A stretch of 64,000 bases of DNA, taken from Burhinus oedicnemus (lineage: Eukaryota > Chordata > Aves > Charadriiformes > Burhinidae). The translations under genes and the position numbers were made by a program. The stretch is from the NCBI GenBank assembly GCA_008921705.1, contig VFFE01009182.1:1137655-1201654 (forward strand), in the 5' to 3' direction. Positions 11,079 to 24,759 of the stretch are shown piece by piece (the first letter of the stretch is position 1; the number at the start of each line of letters is the position of its first letter). The notes under the pieces are model-generated. The model searched no databases. It was not told the origin of the DNA and saw nothing but the letters and a program-made list of their open reading frames with translations.

Positions 11079-13990
11079 TCACAAGTGGGTTGCTCACTTC
11101 CAAACTTTATATTTCTATAATCTATAATCTATTCATAAAGCACTACTGAAATTAAATAAAAATACTTACCATCTGGTTTTCACCTGATTTGTAGAGCTTC
11201 AAATGACTGTACCAGAAGTGATATAGTGAGGAACCAGGACCATAGTGTATTAAAATGCTACTTGTGACTGATAGCTCAGGAAAGCCTGGCAATAGCTGGG
11301 AAATGGTCTGTGATGTTATTCCAGGGCACTCTCCCGTTCCTGTGTTGTAATTTCTTTACCTGTATGAGCCACGCAAGTGGCAGATTTGATAATTCTTCTA
11401 CCCCTTAGGCACTGTCTGTACATGGATAGTCTCTAGAAACAGTATTGTACTAAGTCCTCCTAGAAAGGAGGGAGAAAGAGTGCAGGCTACTGAGCTGGGA
11501 AAGGGGACGATCAGGGTAAGGGCGCATGACCCGAGGGAAAGCAGGGCACAGAGGGGCAGTAAAACCCAAACCATGACTTGGCCCATGCTTTCCCCTCTTT
11601 CAGAAAGGCCATTTAGACCTCTGCAACATTAGCAGCAAGTCTGTGGGGTGTCTGATCATTTTTCTTCCCAAGCTTACAATATTTCTGCTACTCAGATTTC
11701 AAATGGTGCAGATTGATTTTGATGGCACGATCTTCCCAGATTCTGCTGGCTTTACAGAGACTTATTCAGTAGCATTTGAGTCTGTGGCGAATGGCTCTGT
11801 GCAGCTTTATTCGTGCATGTCCTAGCAAGCAGTTCTGCCTAGTGATTCACTGGATTGGGTGCTCTGTTAGAGGCTAGATGAAGTGACAGTATCCTTTTTC
11901 TGCTCATGATTTCCACAGACATTTCAAATCTGGTTATTTCACCAATATATATATTAGCCAGAAGAATCATAAATATCTCTCACAGAGTTTTGGATTAAGA
12001 AAGAATGCAGAACTTTGGTTAAAAGTCACAGACAGTTTGATTGTTATGAATGACGATGTGGTTATATTTATTTTCCAAAAACATCCTCTACAATGGCTGT
12101 GTACCATTTTGTGGTTTACATGTGCTAGAAGACTGAATTTGATCTGAAAAAAACTGAGTCTGAAGCTTTGGGCTGACAAAGTCCAATATCTGAAATCCAG
12201 GAATGCAAGCAGGGCTGGCCTGAAATACAGTGATTTTTGCAACTCCACCTCCTCTCCAACAGAGCGTGTGTTTCCACCATACAATTAAGTCTGGTTTTCT
12301 CCTCATTTAGCCTGTATTTTTAGTGAAAAGAAATAATATTATTGTCAGTCCCATCAAACAGACACCACCATAGGCTCAACAATGCAATGGAGCAAAGCAT
12401 TAAGAGACGACAGAATTGCTTTATTTTGAGGCTTAGGAGGAGGAGGGAATCATCAAGTCACTGAGATTTTTTAATGCATATATTAAGTTGGCTGGCAGAA
12501 CATTTCAACAGGGACGCCAAGCCAGCCAAAAGGCCTAGCCCATAACCTCTAATCTTATGGAGCTGAACTCTATTATTTGCCATTAAAATTAGATGTTACT
12601 GAGTTGTAACAGATGTCTTCAGCAGACACATTTTTATTATTGAAGAAGTTTAGGTAAATGGAAACTGAGCCCCAAATTTTGTTTTGTAGATTATGGGACT
12701 GCTGTGCTTTGTGGTTGAAGCTGGCATTTTAGACATGAATTATAAAAGCTTTTAGAAACCACACGCTAATTGATGCCTCAGCAGTTCTGCTGGATCACAA
12801 TAAGAACATAGGCTGCCATGAAAAAAAACAGTTGCAACAACCAGTTACCCAACACTCTGGCTCATTTTTTTGTACAATGACTGACACTAGTTAGTGGGTC
12901 CATGTTGTGCATCTCCATGGAAGTATTTTAATTAACTGTTTTGAAGAAGCAAGAAAGGGGGTAAGAGGAAAATCTTCTGAAAGATTTTTAATAAAAGCCA
13001 TCTGGAAGATGCATGATGGGATACGAAACATCTTTAAGAATATGTACCAGCACAGGTGTTTGAATAAAAACAAGAGGCATTAAGACAATCTCTGTAACAG
13101 TTCAACAAAAAAAGGTCAGAAACCACACGAAAACTTGTTGTGACAAAGCCATTTAAGCTAGGATATTGCATTAGTGTGAAACTGCCCTCTTCAACTTGAA
13201 ATGTCTAATATAAATCTGAATATATTAATCTTCTGCATCGTGTGAGTATGGTTCCATGTGCCTCTAGCACTGGATTAGAGACCCTGTCTTCAAGAGTGCA
13301 GTGATATTCTTTTTCCAATTTAATAATACTGTTGAAAGGCACTAGGCAGTAAAATGAACCTAATCATTTCAATAATACTGCTCTCTCCCTGAAGGTACAA
13401 GGGGAATAGACACTTAGATATATGGATCATGTTTGCTTTATGAACTTTTCAGGAAAGAGTTTGCTGTTTATCCCTATTTTGCCTTAGGGCATGCTATTTC
13501 CATGATGGTGGAGGCAAAGGCATAATTAAAGAAAAGAAGGTCTTTTGGATGTTCTGTTTCCTGAGTGTGCTTCAGTGTGATAGCAATGGTAGTGAGAAAT
13601 CTAGACTTCACGAGCCGTGAATGTTGTTGAAAATCAACTTTTTCATTCTTTTAGAATTATTTCTGTTACCTTCATAACCGATTTTAAGTTACAAGACAGA
13701 CTGTAAAATATGAAGTTGTATATGGCACATACTTCTCAGTAGTATTTAAAAATGGAGTGAAATAGTAACACTTTCATAAATGGGAACAATAATCTTGGTT
13801 TTACTTTCAAAAACCTGCTAGCATGGAGGTCAATAAAATAAATTAGTGACATTATTTGTGAAGTAAATCAACATGGAGGAGGTGGGGAAGATTGCCCCAG
13901 GGAAGGATTTCTATCTTTTCTTCTGTAGTACCCTGGACCAATCAAGGATGCAGTCACTGCATGTGAACCTCTTATGTTACTCTGGCAGTG

Positions 13991-14045
13991 TAATTAAAAT
14001 CATCGTTTTGCACCTTGACACAATTAATTGTTGTTTTTAATTGCC
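13991..14045. promoter_or_regulatory. homeodomain-motif cluster, possible conserved noncoding element
   Basis: Within about 55 bp lie TAATTA (13991-13996), the palindrome CAATTAATTG (14021-14030) and TTTTTAATTGCC (from 14034). TAATTA/ATTA cores are the standard recognition sequence of homeodomain proteins, and dense clusters are common in vertebrate developmental enhancers. AT-rich DNA gives such motifs often by chance, so this is only a candidate. Confidence 0.2.
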
Positions 14046-17000
14046 ATGGTGGAAAGAACAGAAAAATAATGTATTTTCCATCCTCAATTATCTTCACTAA
14101 GCAAGCACTTTATGCAGAAGGATATGCCACTTCTGTACTGCTTTGTAAAAACAGTATCTGCTGGTTTTAAACTTAAAACCGCTTCTGACTTGGAAGAGGT
14201 TGTAAAGGATGTGTTTGTCAAGAAGCATATTTCAGTGTGCTTAAAATGGCTTTAGGAAACATTTATTTTCTGAACAGTTTATGAGCGATGGCTTTGTAAA
14301 TACATATTAGATGTAATCTGCCTTATTTCTCAGTGTCTTGTACATGGTACCATACACTCGCTGCTGGTGTTTTTAAATTGACTTGACCCATAAATCAATG
14401 ACCTGAAGAAATCATGGTTTGAAGAATGTATTCCCAAAAGCTACCATGTTTTTTTCAAACTTTATTAGTTAGCCTCATAAAAGATTTTGTCTCTCCTTAT
14501 GAAATGGCACATTCATTGAACACCAAGGTTTAATTTATGGTAGCATTGTATTATTTTCTCCAATAGCAGGAAATAACTTTGCAAAACTTAGGAGTGTTTT
14601 ACGCAGTACATGAATTTTGTGGCTGGGTAGAAAGTGGGACAAGACAAACGCATTGTCTTAACTTTTGGATACAAGGGGAGATACAGACTCTGTCCTTCCT
14701 TTCCCATCTGGAGCAGGAAGACAGAAGGGAGCTAGGAGTAGCACTGTGCTTCTGGAGGGCATCAGCAATTGAAAACTTGCACTCTCTTGGCTATAAGCTC
14801 TTTAATTACACTGGGAGCTGTACACTGAAAAATGTCTGGCATAAGGAAGTTGAAGTTAGATTACAGCGAAAGGAGGAGACCTCTGTCAAAGCCTTTGGCT
14901 GTAAGCAATTGATGATTTTGTCTTCTGAAAAATTAGTAGCTGGGTAGGCAAGAGACAGCTTCAGGATGTGTCTCCCTGTTGGTGGCTAAAGTCCTTGCGT
15001 TGGCTTTTCTGAACTGGTTCTTGGTGTTCAAGAGCGAAAACGGAGTAGAGACACGTCAGCTCAGCTCTGCCCAGAGGGACCACTCCCCTTCCTCTGCTGC
15101 TGCATCTTCTCCTGTCTTATCCAAGAGGAAGTGATGAAGAAAGAGCAATATAGAAAATAAAAAGTAACATAGAGATGTAGAGGTGCAGCTAACCAATGGA
15201 GTTAGAGCATCTTGGGATCCAAAGAGCTGAACTGTGATTCAAGACAGGGGGGAACTGAGGCAGTGAAAGAGGACAGGTAGGTGACTAAGGGAAGGACCTT
15301 GGGGTGGCAGAGGCCTGTTGAGGCTGTGTGGGAGGATACACAAGGAGGTGATGTCTTCCAATTCCTGAAGTTGAAAAGGAGACAACTATCTCCTTTTTCC
15401 TATGCAGTGCCTTCTTAAACAAGCCTTTACAGATTTTTGTTTTCTCCTGAGATAAAAAATGAGTGTGTTCCTAGATCACTTAATTGAATTTGGAGATCTT
15501 AGGGAATGAGAAGGGTGTATGGCTACTGGCAAAGTTGTCTCTGCTGTGGCCTGAGTGGGCCCAAGAAATACCAGACCCACTGCTCTTCCCTTATCACTGC
15601 AGTGCAACATACAGCTTGGCTCAGAAGGCTTCATCGCTACAAGGACCAAGCTGCTGTTGTCCAGGTGCTTCTTTCTCAATGAGCCTGGGTATTGAGATGC
15701 TCCTTTCCTTCTCATATTAATTCTACATCTGATCATGATTTGCTTTTACTGGATTTAAGTTAAGGTCTTCTTAACGCTTAAGTCCAGATTCATCCAATAG
15801 CCTAAGTTTACATTATATTAATTGAGGAAAAAAAATTGGCCATTAGGGTAGACACGATATCTTGCTGCAAGGGCAAAAAACCCCAGAGGGCTATTGTCAT
15901 TGTGCAGAAAATCTTATTTGCACTTAAATAGCTTAACTCCTTTAGAACATTTGTGATTTTTTACAATTATTTTTAATTGTCTTAATTTCATTTTTAAAAA
16001 GAGTATTTTTAAGTGTCAGGTTAATCATAAATAACTTAAAAACACTGGACAGGCACCGCATTCACCGAGATATGTAAAACCCCTGTTTTGATTAACCATT
16101 TAAAATGAAATAACAGCACTCCTTTTTACCATCAGATGAAGTATGGTCTTTACATACAATTATTTCGGTTGTCATATAATTAGTAGTTCAACAGTGCACG
16201 TATACAAAGAGGGAGAGTTAAAGCTGAACATACAGCCCTAAATTTGTCATTTCCTGACTTTTCAGTCCTTGACTTAGTAACCTGAATGCTCATCTTTTAA
16301 GGTAAGTTTCATGGGGAATATGCTTAAATTTTCTGTTTCATGACCTAGTTCCTTTGTTCTGAAGATTCAGTGCTGAGGTAAACTGTCAGAGCCCTGACAG
16401 CTGGCACCACAACAGAAATACTGGCCTTTTTTAAGCTTATCTCATAGATTAACTCCTCAAAGCACTTGCACACTTGAATGGCAGACCCTTCCAGGTTCCA
16501 CTTCATCACAGTCAACTGTTTGACTTTCAGCGAGCAGAGATTGCTCAGAATTCATTTGTTCTCTGCCACGTTTTTCAATACATAAAGCTGAATTTCCAAC
16601 CGATTAATTTTGGAAATGTGTTTTTCCTGGCTAGAAATTGTAGGAATTGTAGCCCTGGCTAGTGTGGCAGCCTGGGTAGGAACTGTAGCAGGACAACTGA
16701 GGGCTTCAGTAGCTCTGAAGCCTGCTTCTGTAGGTTTAACATGAATTGCTTTAAGATAATTGATGAATTGTTTTTCCAGACCAGGGCTAAAGGGAAGGAA
16801 GCAAAATCCTAGCTGTGCAATATTTTTTATGTATGTAATTATGAAGAGCACACCACATCCTGAACTGCTGTATGTTGTCATAGCCTATGAAGACAGAAGA
16901 CTGATGGCAATTTTCGTTAGCTAAGCATCTACCCCATGGTCCAAAGTCGTCAGTGAAGTGCTTTGTGTAATACCAAATTCATGTTAGTAAGGGAAAGCTT

Positions 17001-20000
17001 ACACTGTCTGCACACCATCCCAAATATACAAATGATACAGTATTTGCTCAAGTGTTGCTTTCTTTTTAGGAAGTAACAAAATGGTAACATTTCTACCTGC
17101 CTCCAAAACTGAGCAATTTGGGTGTGATTTGGTGCAAAGATGAAAAGTGAACAACGTACTCCTAAAAACTGAACTATAGGAGTTCCTGCCTTTGCAAAGG
17201 TTGGGTACCATGGTAAATGCGCATTTCAGTGTAACACACTGATTGTGATTTCTTTGAACTGTATAAGTTACCCTATTACTGAACTAGAGAAATAGCACTT
17301 TAATCTTTTTACTTTTTAATTTTCCCTTTTGTCCACCAGCTTTTCTCTCACCTTTTCAACCCAGCTAATGCTCTAACCAGGAATGAATACATTACTCTGC
17401 TGAAATTTGAACAGAAGGCTAATTCCTAATCAAAATAGGCACTAATTTCTTTCAGTGCAAATTATCATCATTCATTGCAAATTTGCTCTCCTTGAGCTAT
17501 GCCAACATGTTGTATGAATTTCAGCACTTGGAGTCAGCTTCTCATATACATCAAATCAAATAATATACTATTGGCTTTTTATTATTTCTGCCACATATTT
17601 TAATGTAAAAAATAGCCTCAAAGACTTATTAAATAAATATTGCTATTGCTACTGTTATGATGAAAAGAAATGTTTAAACTTTTGTTGGGTTCTTATACCA
17701 ATAACAGATTGTTCTATAAAAAGAAAGAAAATTCACTTGAAAATGCAGGCAGGGAAACCAAATAACGCAACACATTGTTTATCTTTTTCTTGCTGAAACA
17801 GATCATCCATAGGGAATACAGAATTGTCAGGAAAAAGATACTACTGAGGTACCAGTGGAGATCTTTATTCCTATACCCAAGGGGTATTATTTTACAAGTA
17901 TTGCAAAGATGGCATTTGATATTACGAAAAAGACATACCTATCAGCCATCCTGGGAAACTGGGCCTCCCAGTTGGTGTGCTTATCTATTTTACATAGCTT
18001 TTGTGGTCTTCTAGGTGTCATCACATGTATGCCTACACGTATACTATGTCTTCAAACACCTCTTCTCAGATACAATTGTGTTTTATAGCACCATCTGTTC
18101 AAAGGATGGATTTCATAGATTTATAATAATGCCATCAGGCAAATAGCTTTGTAAATTGCAAGTATGGTTAAAATACACACAAAAGATACAAACATTAAAC
18201 ACAGCAATTATGTATTTTTTTCAGTCTTGAAATGTGTATGTGTTTGGATACAATTACTTTTTGCTGTTGCTGAGGTGTAGTGCATCTCTGTATGCAAACA
18301 GGATTTGGAACATTTTGTTAATCATGGTTTTTATTCTTTTGTTTGCTGTTTTCTCTTGCAAGATAGAAATCTCTAGTCCAATATAGTATTCCTTACATGT
18401 GGAAAACATTGATTATAGTATAAATGAAATAATTAAAAATATAAAATTTGTGAAATCTAGTTACCTGCAGCTGAAGTGTCTTCTCCAAATAGTCTAAGAT
18501 TTGGGCTGTTTTAGTCATGGGACTTACTTTTTAGGAGGAAGAAACTGCAAAAAGGAGGGAACCATATATGCCAGCAACTGAAAATATCTTGGAGTGAGAT
18601 ACCTAATACTGAACTTCTGCCCTCCTTCATTTACAGTATGTTAAAATAATAAAATATTTTCCACTAGGATGTTCATACAATGCCTTTGACTTGTTTGCTA
18701 TTCAGTCCTGGTTTCGGAAAGCTCCCAAACAAAGTGTACAATGTGTATGCAGCTACCTGAAAATCTGGGAAATGATCTTCATTGTAAAACAAAAAGGTGG
18801 TGGGATATTTCCTGAAACCAACCATGGATGCCAAGTCACAAAACAGCAACGCTGTATTCCACTTGGCAATAAGATGATCTTAAATGCTATAATTAAAAAC
18901 AAGAGTTACTTTCATTAAATACTGAACCCCCATTGTGCCGATTATCCTCACAATGCTTTGCATAATGCTTGTGAATCTATAATGCTTAAAGATACAAGAT
19001 GAAACACACTGTAAAGACAGTGAGGGACAAACCCCCAGCAACCCTTAAAACATTAATTGAGTTTTTCCTTTTGTTGTGTTATTTGGTTTCCATCAAGTGA
19101 GGTTGAACAGCTGCACCCTTAATGTTACATATATGACCCTGTGATGGATTGCGATGACTAGTGAGACTTGGATATCCAACAAATGAATTCTGCTGTTATG
19201 TATAAGAATTAAGTTGTTACATAAAAGGGCTATAATCAGCTATTAAATCTAACATTATTTCCTGGGCCAAACACTGAGAGAAGGACTTAGTGTCAGCACG
19301 CTCTATTTTCTGATGTGGGCATCACTCACAGCGTACAGTTGCAACGTGATCTCTGGAGCTGCCCACAGTCATTCAGGTTGCAAGCTGCAGCTGTCTCCTG
19401 CTGTTTCTTCTGAACAAGAACTACCTCAGGCCAGGTGGTGGGCAAGGACAGAGTAAAAATGCAGTCCCTCCTGTCGGCCTTACACTCGCAGGCAAGTGAT
19501 AAAAGGGATGCCAGAAAATCTCACTGACAACCTATTCCATTGTGTCAGAATAGCAGCAGCCGAGGTATAGCCAAGGTGTTCATTGGCATCAAGACACATG
19601 CGAGCTTTTGGGGGGCACATCTAAAGAACCACGAGATGACTTTGTGTTGTTTTACACACAGCTCGTCTGGAGAATAAGGATCCACATGGCAGAAAGCACA
19701 AAGATGTTTGGTGAACTAAAAACAATTGTCATAATTTGACTAGAAACGAGATAAATTTTCAACACTAGTAAATAAATGCAGGCAAGGGAGGAAGGGACTT
19801 GAAAAAACTCAGCTTTTGGCACAATACAGGAAAATCAGTGGTAATGGATAGGCAGGGCTATGAACTTCCTAGATAACTGATAAGAAATTCCTAGCTACCT
19901 GTTCACCTATAATAAAGGTGAATATTTACTACCTGAGGAGAACAAAAGCGTTTCACAAAGCAATTTTCCTATGTTACAGCCACAGAGGAATTTTGCAGGG

Positions 20001-20116
20001 AGAGGAAATCAGAGATTTATTGCATTTTTCTGATTTGGTAATGCTTTTTTTGATTTTTTTTTTGGCCTATATTTGAGTCTTCTTTCTGCATATTTGGGTG
20101 CAGAGACTACAACAAC

Positions 20117-20153
20117 TTTTTTTTTTTTTTTTTTTTTTTTTTTAAGCTGAATC
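20117..20153. repeat. poly-T run of 37 bases
   Basis: An uninterrupted run of 37 T. It would be the poly-A tail of a minus-strand retrocopy only if reverse-complemented transcript sequence followed on the right. No poly-A signal (TTTATT on this strand) or recognisable gene sequence was seen there, so a simple homopolymer expansion is more likely. Confidence 0.9.
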
Positions 20154-20859
20154 AAAATACTGTGTTAGATATCTATGCAGTAGTTATATTTTGGGCAGGT
20201 CAGGCTTCCTTCACTGAGGAATTTCTTAATTCATGGTCTCATCATAATGGCTTTAATTCCTTCTTCTTGCATGATACAAGAGTATGGCCAGGCATAAGGA
20301 TTTGAGTCCAGGACACAAAGCACACAGCCGGTCCTTGGATGATGGGAAAACCCCTCTGGAATATTAGTGGCTTGAACTAAGAGAAGCCTTTGGATGCCGA
20401 GTGAATTTACAGCAGGTTTAAGCCACTCAGCTTTGTGCTGTCAGCAGTGCTTGTGCCAGTAAGTCCCCACACTGGAATGTAACCAACAATTTCCCTGCTC
20501 ATCTTCGAGCTCGTGCCACCAAGCTGCCATAAGAGACCCCAAGTATCATGTTTACAATGAGTGGTTAGGAAGGTACCAGGTGATAGAGAGCCCTTTAGGA
20601 AAGAGTAGTGGTTTCACCGGTGTAACAATGTTTAAAGGAGTGTAGAAACTGTCTCATTCGGTGGTTTGTGCTACGTCTTACACAGCCCCAAAACAGCGAA
20701 GGGAGAGGTGACCATAGCTCGAACTTGTTCAGAAAGCAGTAAGCAGGAAAGGGAGTCTTAGGATGATGCAAGAGGAACAATATTGTGAAACTGAGCAAAA
20801 ATAATATTTAGGTGATAAAAACATTTCCAGCAGTGAGCTGGAAGTGACCACTATAAGAA

Positions 20860-21190
20860 CTGCTGCGGTAGCATCGATCACCGTGGCACCCAGTGAGCTG
20901 CAGATTTTGTTCCTATCACAAATGAGAGCGGGAGGGGAGCCCCTGAGGCGGGCGATGGAAAGCTGTAACCTGACTCACAGCTGTCACGTCTGTGACCAGG
21001 GCTGCCAACGTGCTGTCAGCTCTCATGTCAGATAAGACAAGCTCCTTTCCCTTGGCTCGCTCTCCAGCTTCCGCTGCCTGTAGGCCCATGGCCAGCTTGT
21101 GTTCCAGTAACTTGCAGGATAAATCTTCCCATCGTCCCTGCCATTGCCTTGCACTCTCCACTCATTTCTTATTTTTAGGCATACGCGCTT
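20860..21190. other. CpG-enriched patch
   Basis: About a dozen CpG dinucleotides occur in roughly 330 bp, in a window that is otherwise strongly CpG-depleted. Short frames are open on both strands, as expected from the higher GC. No promoter elements, splice sites or known repeat were recognised. Confidence 0.35.
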
Positions 21191-23947
21191 TTGGCTAATC
21201 TGTGCTGCCTAAGGCATGAGCTCTTTGTGTTCTTTTTAACTGTAATCAAAAGGAGCCTGAACCCAGAACATGCCAAAAGACATCAGTTTCCCTTGCAGGC
21301 GGTGTAAGCTGAGTGTGGTCATTGCCTCCAAAGATGCTTAACACGCTTCTAAGATGGGGCCCTGAGTACCTATTTATCCAAGTCCGATGCCCACAGGGCA
21401 AAGGGCTGTATTTCATTTTTATTGATATTAATGTTATATTTCAAAATGAATTTTCTCCAGCAACAGTGAATTTTGAGACCATAAGGAATGCACTTTGTTC
21501 TGGAATCAGGCTTGCTATGTTGACTAGTTCAGACGAACTCCACAGAACTGCAGGCAGCCTAAAACAGCCACATCAACTGAATCCATTAGAACTTAAGGAA
21601 ACTGTTGTAGAGGCCTTTTTCTTTAAAATGACTCTGATTTTATTAGTTTTTTAATAGCATCTTCCATACATCCTCTCCCTCCACTTTTTTTGCTTTTTAG
21701 TAGACAGCAGCAGCGATATTAATCCAGAGTTTTCAATATTCTGTGGCATACCAACGTTTAATTTCATTTACAGGAAAAGAAGATAATTTAATAATTTGCA
21801 CACAGTAGCATATGTGTTGGTACATGTTGGCAGTGGCTGCAGTCTGTACACACAGCTATGAGAGCAGAGATGTTTGTATGTATGTATGCCTGTATATGTG
21901 TGCATGAAGTCCATAAATACCAGCATGTATACTACACATATAGAATATTTTGCATGTGTGTGTTTGTACAAATGCCCGTGTGTATTTCTCATTGTGATAC
22001 AATAATTATAGCTTTAGAATAGCAGAACTGTGACTGCCTGGTAGTAGGATATGATACCGTGTTGGATTATCTATGTTGCAAGTACACAAATGCAGTGTTG
22101 AAGCATGTCAAAATATCTTCAACACGGAACTTCATTTTACTTCTCTGAGTATCTAAATAAATTATGAAAAATATAAAATACAATTCATGGAGTACATAAG
22201 AGAAGTGCCTACAAAGCATGGCAGATCTCAGGGAAATGTTGATGTTTTTAGTACTGTCATCCATCACCATAATGAGTGCCAAAACTCCTTTGAAAATTAG
22301 CTGTCTGTGATTAGGCAGGTTTCAGAGTGCAGGTTGTTTCTGTATCTGATTCTGAAATATATTAATATGAATGTTATGCTAATTTGTCTACTTTTGACCT
22401 AGAGCTTATCTCAAAGATTCAAGAGGATATTGCCTCATTAACTAACTCACTCGCAAAGTAAAACTACCTTCACCTTCTCACTTCATTAGATGGAATTGTT
22501 ACTTTTCTTCTTTTGGGGAAGAGTGAATAAACAAGAGTCCTTCAAAATATGTTGCTTGTTTCAACCTCAAGTACAGTTTTCTTGTGCATACATAATAGAG
22601 GTATTAAAATTAGTATTCAGCTCTAATTCTCTCCAGTCTAACTGATAGTGTTTTGATGAGTTTTGGAGTTTCTGTTCTGTCTGGGAATTTTAGTGATGAG
22701 GTAAGGCAGACAGACAGCAGCTTGGTTTTCATAAGCTTAGTTGACCTTGCAGGACACAGAAACATAAAATGTTTATTGTGAAACTGAATAAATGTTCCTA
22801 ACAGGCAAAGAACATGCATAAAGGAAGAGAAAAACAAAGACACCTTTATAAAGATCCCAGAATGACCAGGAATTCATATTACATTTCTGCAGGACAAAAT
22901 CATCGCTCTCAAAATGTATGATGTTACATTTATTTTTAATATTGTAATTTTGATTTCTGCATTTTGCTGACATTGTAGAGAGGATATTTTCCCCCTGCAA
23001 TCAATCAGAGAATTTAGCTGGATTGTTTTAAAGTTCTCCCTCCTACCTGCTGCCACCTGTAGTTTGGGGCATGTTTATTGGAGAGGGATGAAAAGTGGAA
23101 TTTGTACCCGTACTCTGGTCTAAATTTGCCTAAAACTGGGATATGCTGAATCCAGTGATTCTCATTTGAACCTTTCAAGTTTTTATTCAAAACCTACAAT
23201 AAATACTAGAGGAATATAAAGTCTTTTGCATATCCTTATTGTCTCTTTTTAACGGTCCTCTGAGTCTTACACCAGAATGGAAATTTTAATTTAAAAAAAT
23301 GACACAGAAGGCTCTTTCGGCATTTTACAAGTGCCATTCAAAGTAAGGTGTGCAAGCAACCTCTCTGGAAGACTTCCTTACCTTTACAGCCGTTGTAGGT
23401 CTGTTCAACTATTGCACAATAAGACTGGTTCTTTTCTTTGACTTCTGGCCTATCCAATATCCTCAATGATCCCTCAGTCTTTCCCAAGGGAATTTTCTCT
23501 AGCACTGGAAATGCACCTTAATTTTTATTTACTTCTGGCAACAGACATAGAAATCCAGGGGCTCTAATGCAGCCTTGGTCCCTAAACTCTGGAGTGATTG
23601 CTTATATAATTTGATTTAGCCCAATGAATAACCCAAAGAAGATTTAAATGGTTCTTTCTGCCTAGCTGAGATATACTGCTAGGCTGAAATATGTCCCTGA
23701 CCTCTTCCGCTAATCTGTAATATGGAGGCTAATAGCCCTTATAACTGTTATCCTACCTAGAGTAACTGCAAAGGCTGTACTTCTTCATATGTTTCAAGAG
23801 ATTTGGTGTATCTTTTTTTTTCCTTTTAATCTGAGTAGAACACCTTCATGCAATCTCCTGAAAGTAGCGTTGCATCTCTCTGCTCCAATCCCAGCAAACA
23901 TGGCTTTATTTTTTCCTTCTTACAGCAGTGTAGCTAACACAAGTAGA

Positions 23948-24759
23948 TCTGGACAGGCTGGATCGATGGGCTGAGGTCAATGGTATGAGGCCAAGTACTG
24001 GCTCCTGCACTTGGGTCACAAGAACCCCATGCAGCGCTGCAGGCTTGGGGAAGAGTGGCTGGAAAGCTGCCTGGCAGAAAAGGACCTGGGGCTGTTGGTC
24101 AACAACCGGCTGAATATGAGCCAGCAGTGTGCCCAGGTGGCCAAGAAGGTCAATAGAATCCTCACCTGCATCAGGAATAGTGTGGTGAGCAGGACTAGGG
24201 AGGTGATGATCCCACTGTACTCAGCACTGGTAAGGTCCCACCTTGAATGCTGTGTTCAGTTTTGGGCCCCTCACTGCAAGAAAGACATTGAGATACTGGA
24301 GCGTGTCCAGAGAAGGGCAATGAAGCTGGTAAAGGGCCTAGAGAACGAGTCTTATGAGGAGCAGCTGACAGAACTGGGGTTGTTGAGTTTGGAGAAAAGA
24401 AGGCTCAGGGGAGACCTTATTGCTCTCTACAACTACCTGAAAGAAGGTTGTACAGAGGTGGGGCTCAATCTCTTCTCCCAAGTAACAAACAATGGGACAG
24501 GAGGAAATGGCCTCAAATTACTCCATGGGAGGTTTAGATTGGATATTAGGAAAAATTTCTTCACTGCAAGGGTTATCAAACGTTGGAACAGGCTGCTCAG
24601 GGAAGTGGTGGAATCGCCATCCCTGGAGGTATTTAAAAGGCGGGTAGACATGGTGCTTAGAGACATGGTTTAGTGGTGGACTTGGCAGTGTTAGGTTTAT
24701 GGTTGGACTTGACAATCTTAAAGGTCCCTTCCAACCTAGACAATTCTATAATTCTATGA
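23948..24759 (+). mobile_element. 5'-truncated avian CR1 LINE, 3' end
   Basis: The segment follows the standard order of an avian CR1 3' end: the end of the RT region, the C-terminal part of ORF2 (stop at 24671-24673) and an 85-bp 3' UTR. The UTR contains the usual run from GGTTGGACTTGA to CCTTCCAACCTAGA and ends in repeats of the 8-bp unit ATTCTATG/A. The left boundary near 23,948 is a 5' truncation, normal for CR1. Only 10 nt are missing relative to the common avian form (near 23,990) and decay is modest, so it is clearly younger than the CR1 copies near 29.8 kb and 40-43 kb. CR1 does not leave long duplications and none is seen. Confidence 0.95.
23958..24673 (+). pseudogene. CR1 ORF2 C-terminal fragment (frameshifted, truncated)
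   Basis: A frame of about 220 codons is open from near 24,002 to the TAG at 24671-24673. It encodes the region downstream of the RT catalytic core of CR1 ORF2. Recognisable blocks are [70 protein letters not shown] and [19 protein letters not shown]. Upstream, residues [10 protein letters not shown] are read in a different frame. The frame change lies near 23,990, where a 10-nt deletion has removed the codons between MR and AK of the usual sequence. The endonuclease and the RT catalytic motif are absent, so it cannot encode a working protein. The first ATG or TTG inside the frame is not a real start. Confidence 0.93.

Larger units (their letters stand above)
10389..23947. other. unique AT-rich noncoding DNA
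   Basis: No gene is recognised. The stretch contains a T-rich tract (11051-11078), a homeodomain-motif-rich segment (13,991-14,045), a 37-base poly-T run (20117-20153) and a small CpG-enriched patch (about 20,860-21,190). A 122-codon open frame at 14579-14947 (+) and a 113-codon one at 21313-21654 (+) show no domain and no splice context. At 16266-16301 a strong acceptor and donor enclose 36 nt that are closed in all three frames. Confidence 0.5.

Noticed and set aside
12799..12820. AATAAGAACATAGGCTGCCA resembling the 3' tail of the ancient CR1
   Set aside because: Only about 20 bases match and nothing collinear follows; too short to call.
14579..14947. 122-codon plus-strand open frame
   Set aside because: No domain or motif; it begins at a non-ATG codon, and no promoter or splice sites flank it.
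16266..16301. Strong acceptor (ACTTTTCAG) and strong donor (AAG|GTAAGT) around 36 nt
   Set aside because: All three frames contain stops, so it cannot be a coding internal exon. It is a useful example of a decoy; a noncoding RNA exon is possible but unsupported.
20117..20153. Poly-T run as the tail of a minus-strand processed pseudogene
   Set aside because: No reverse-complemented transcript sequence or poly-A signal follows, and no target duplication was found.
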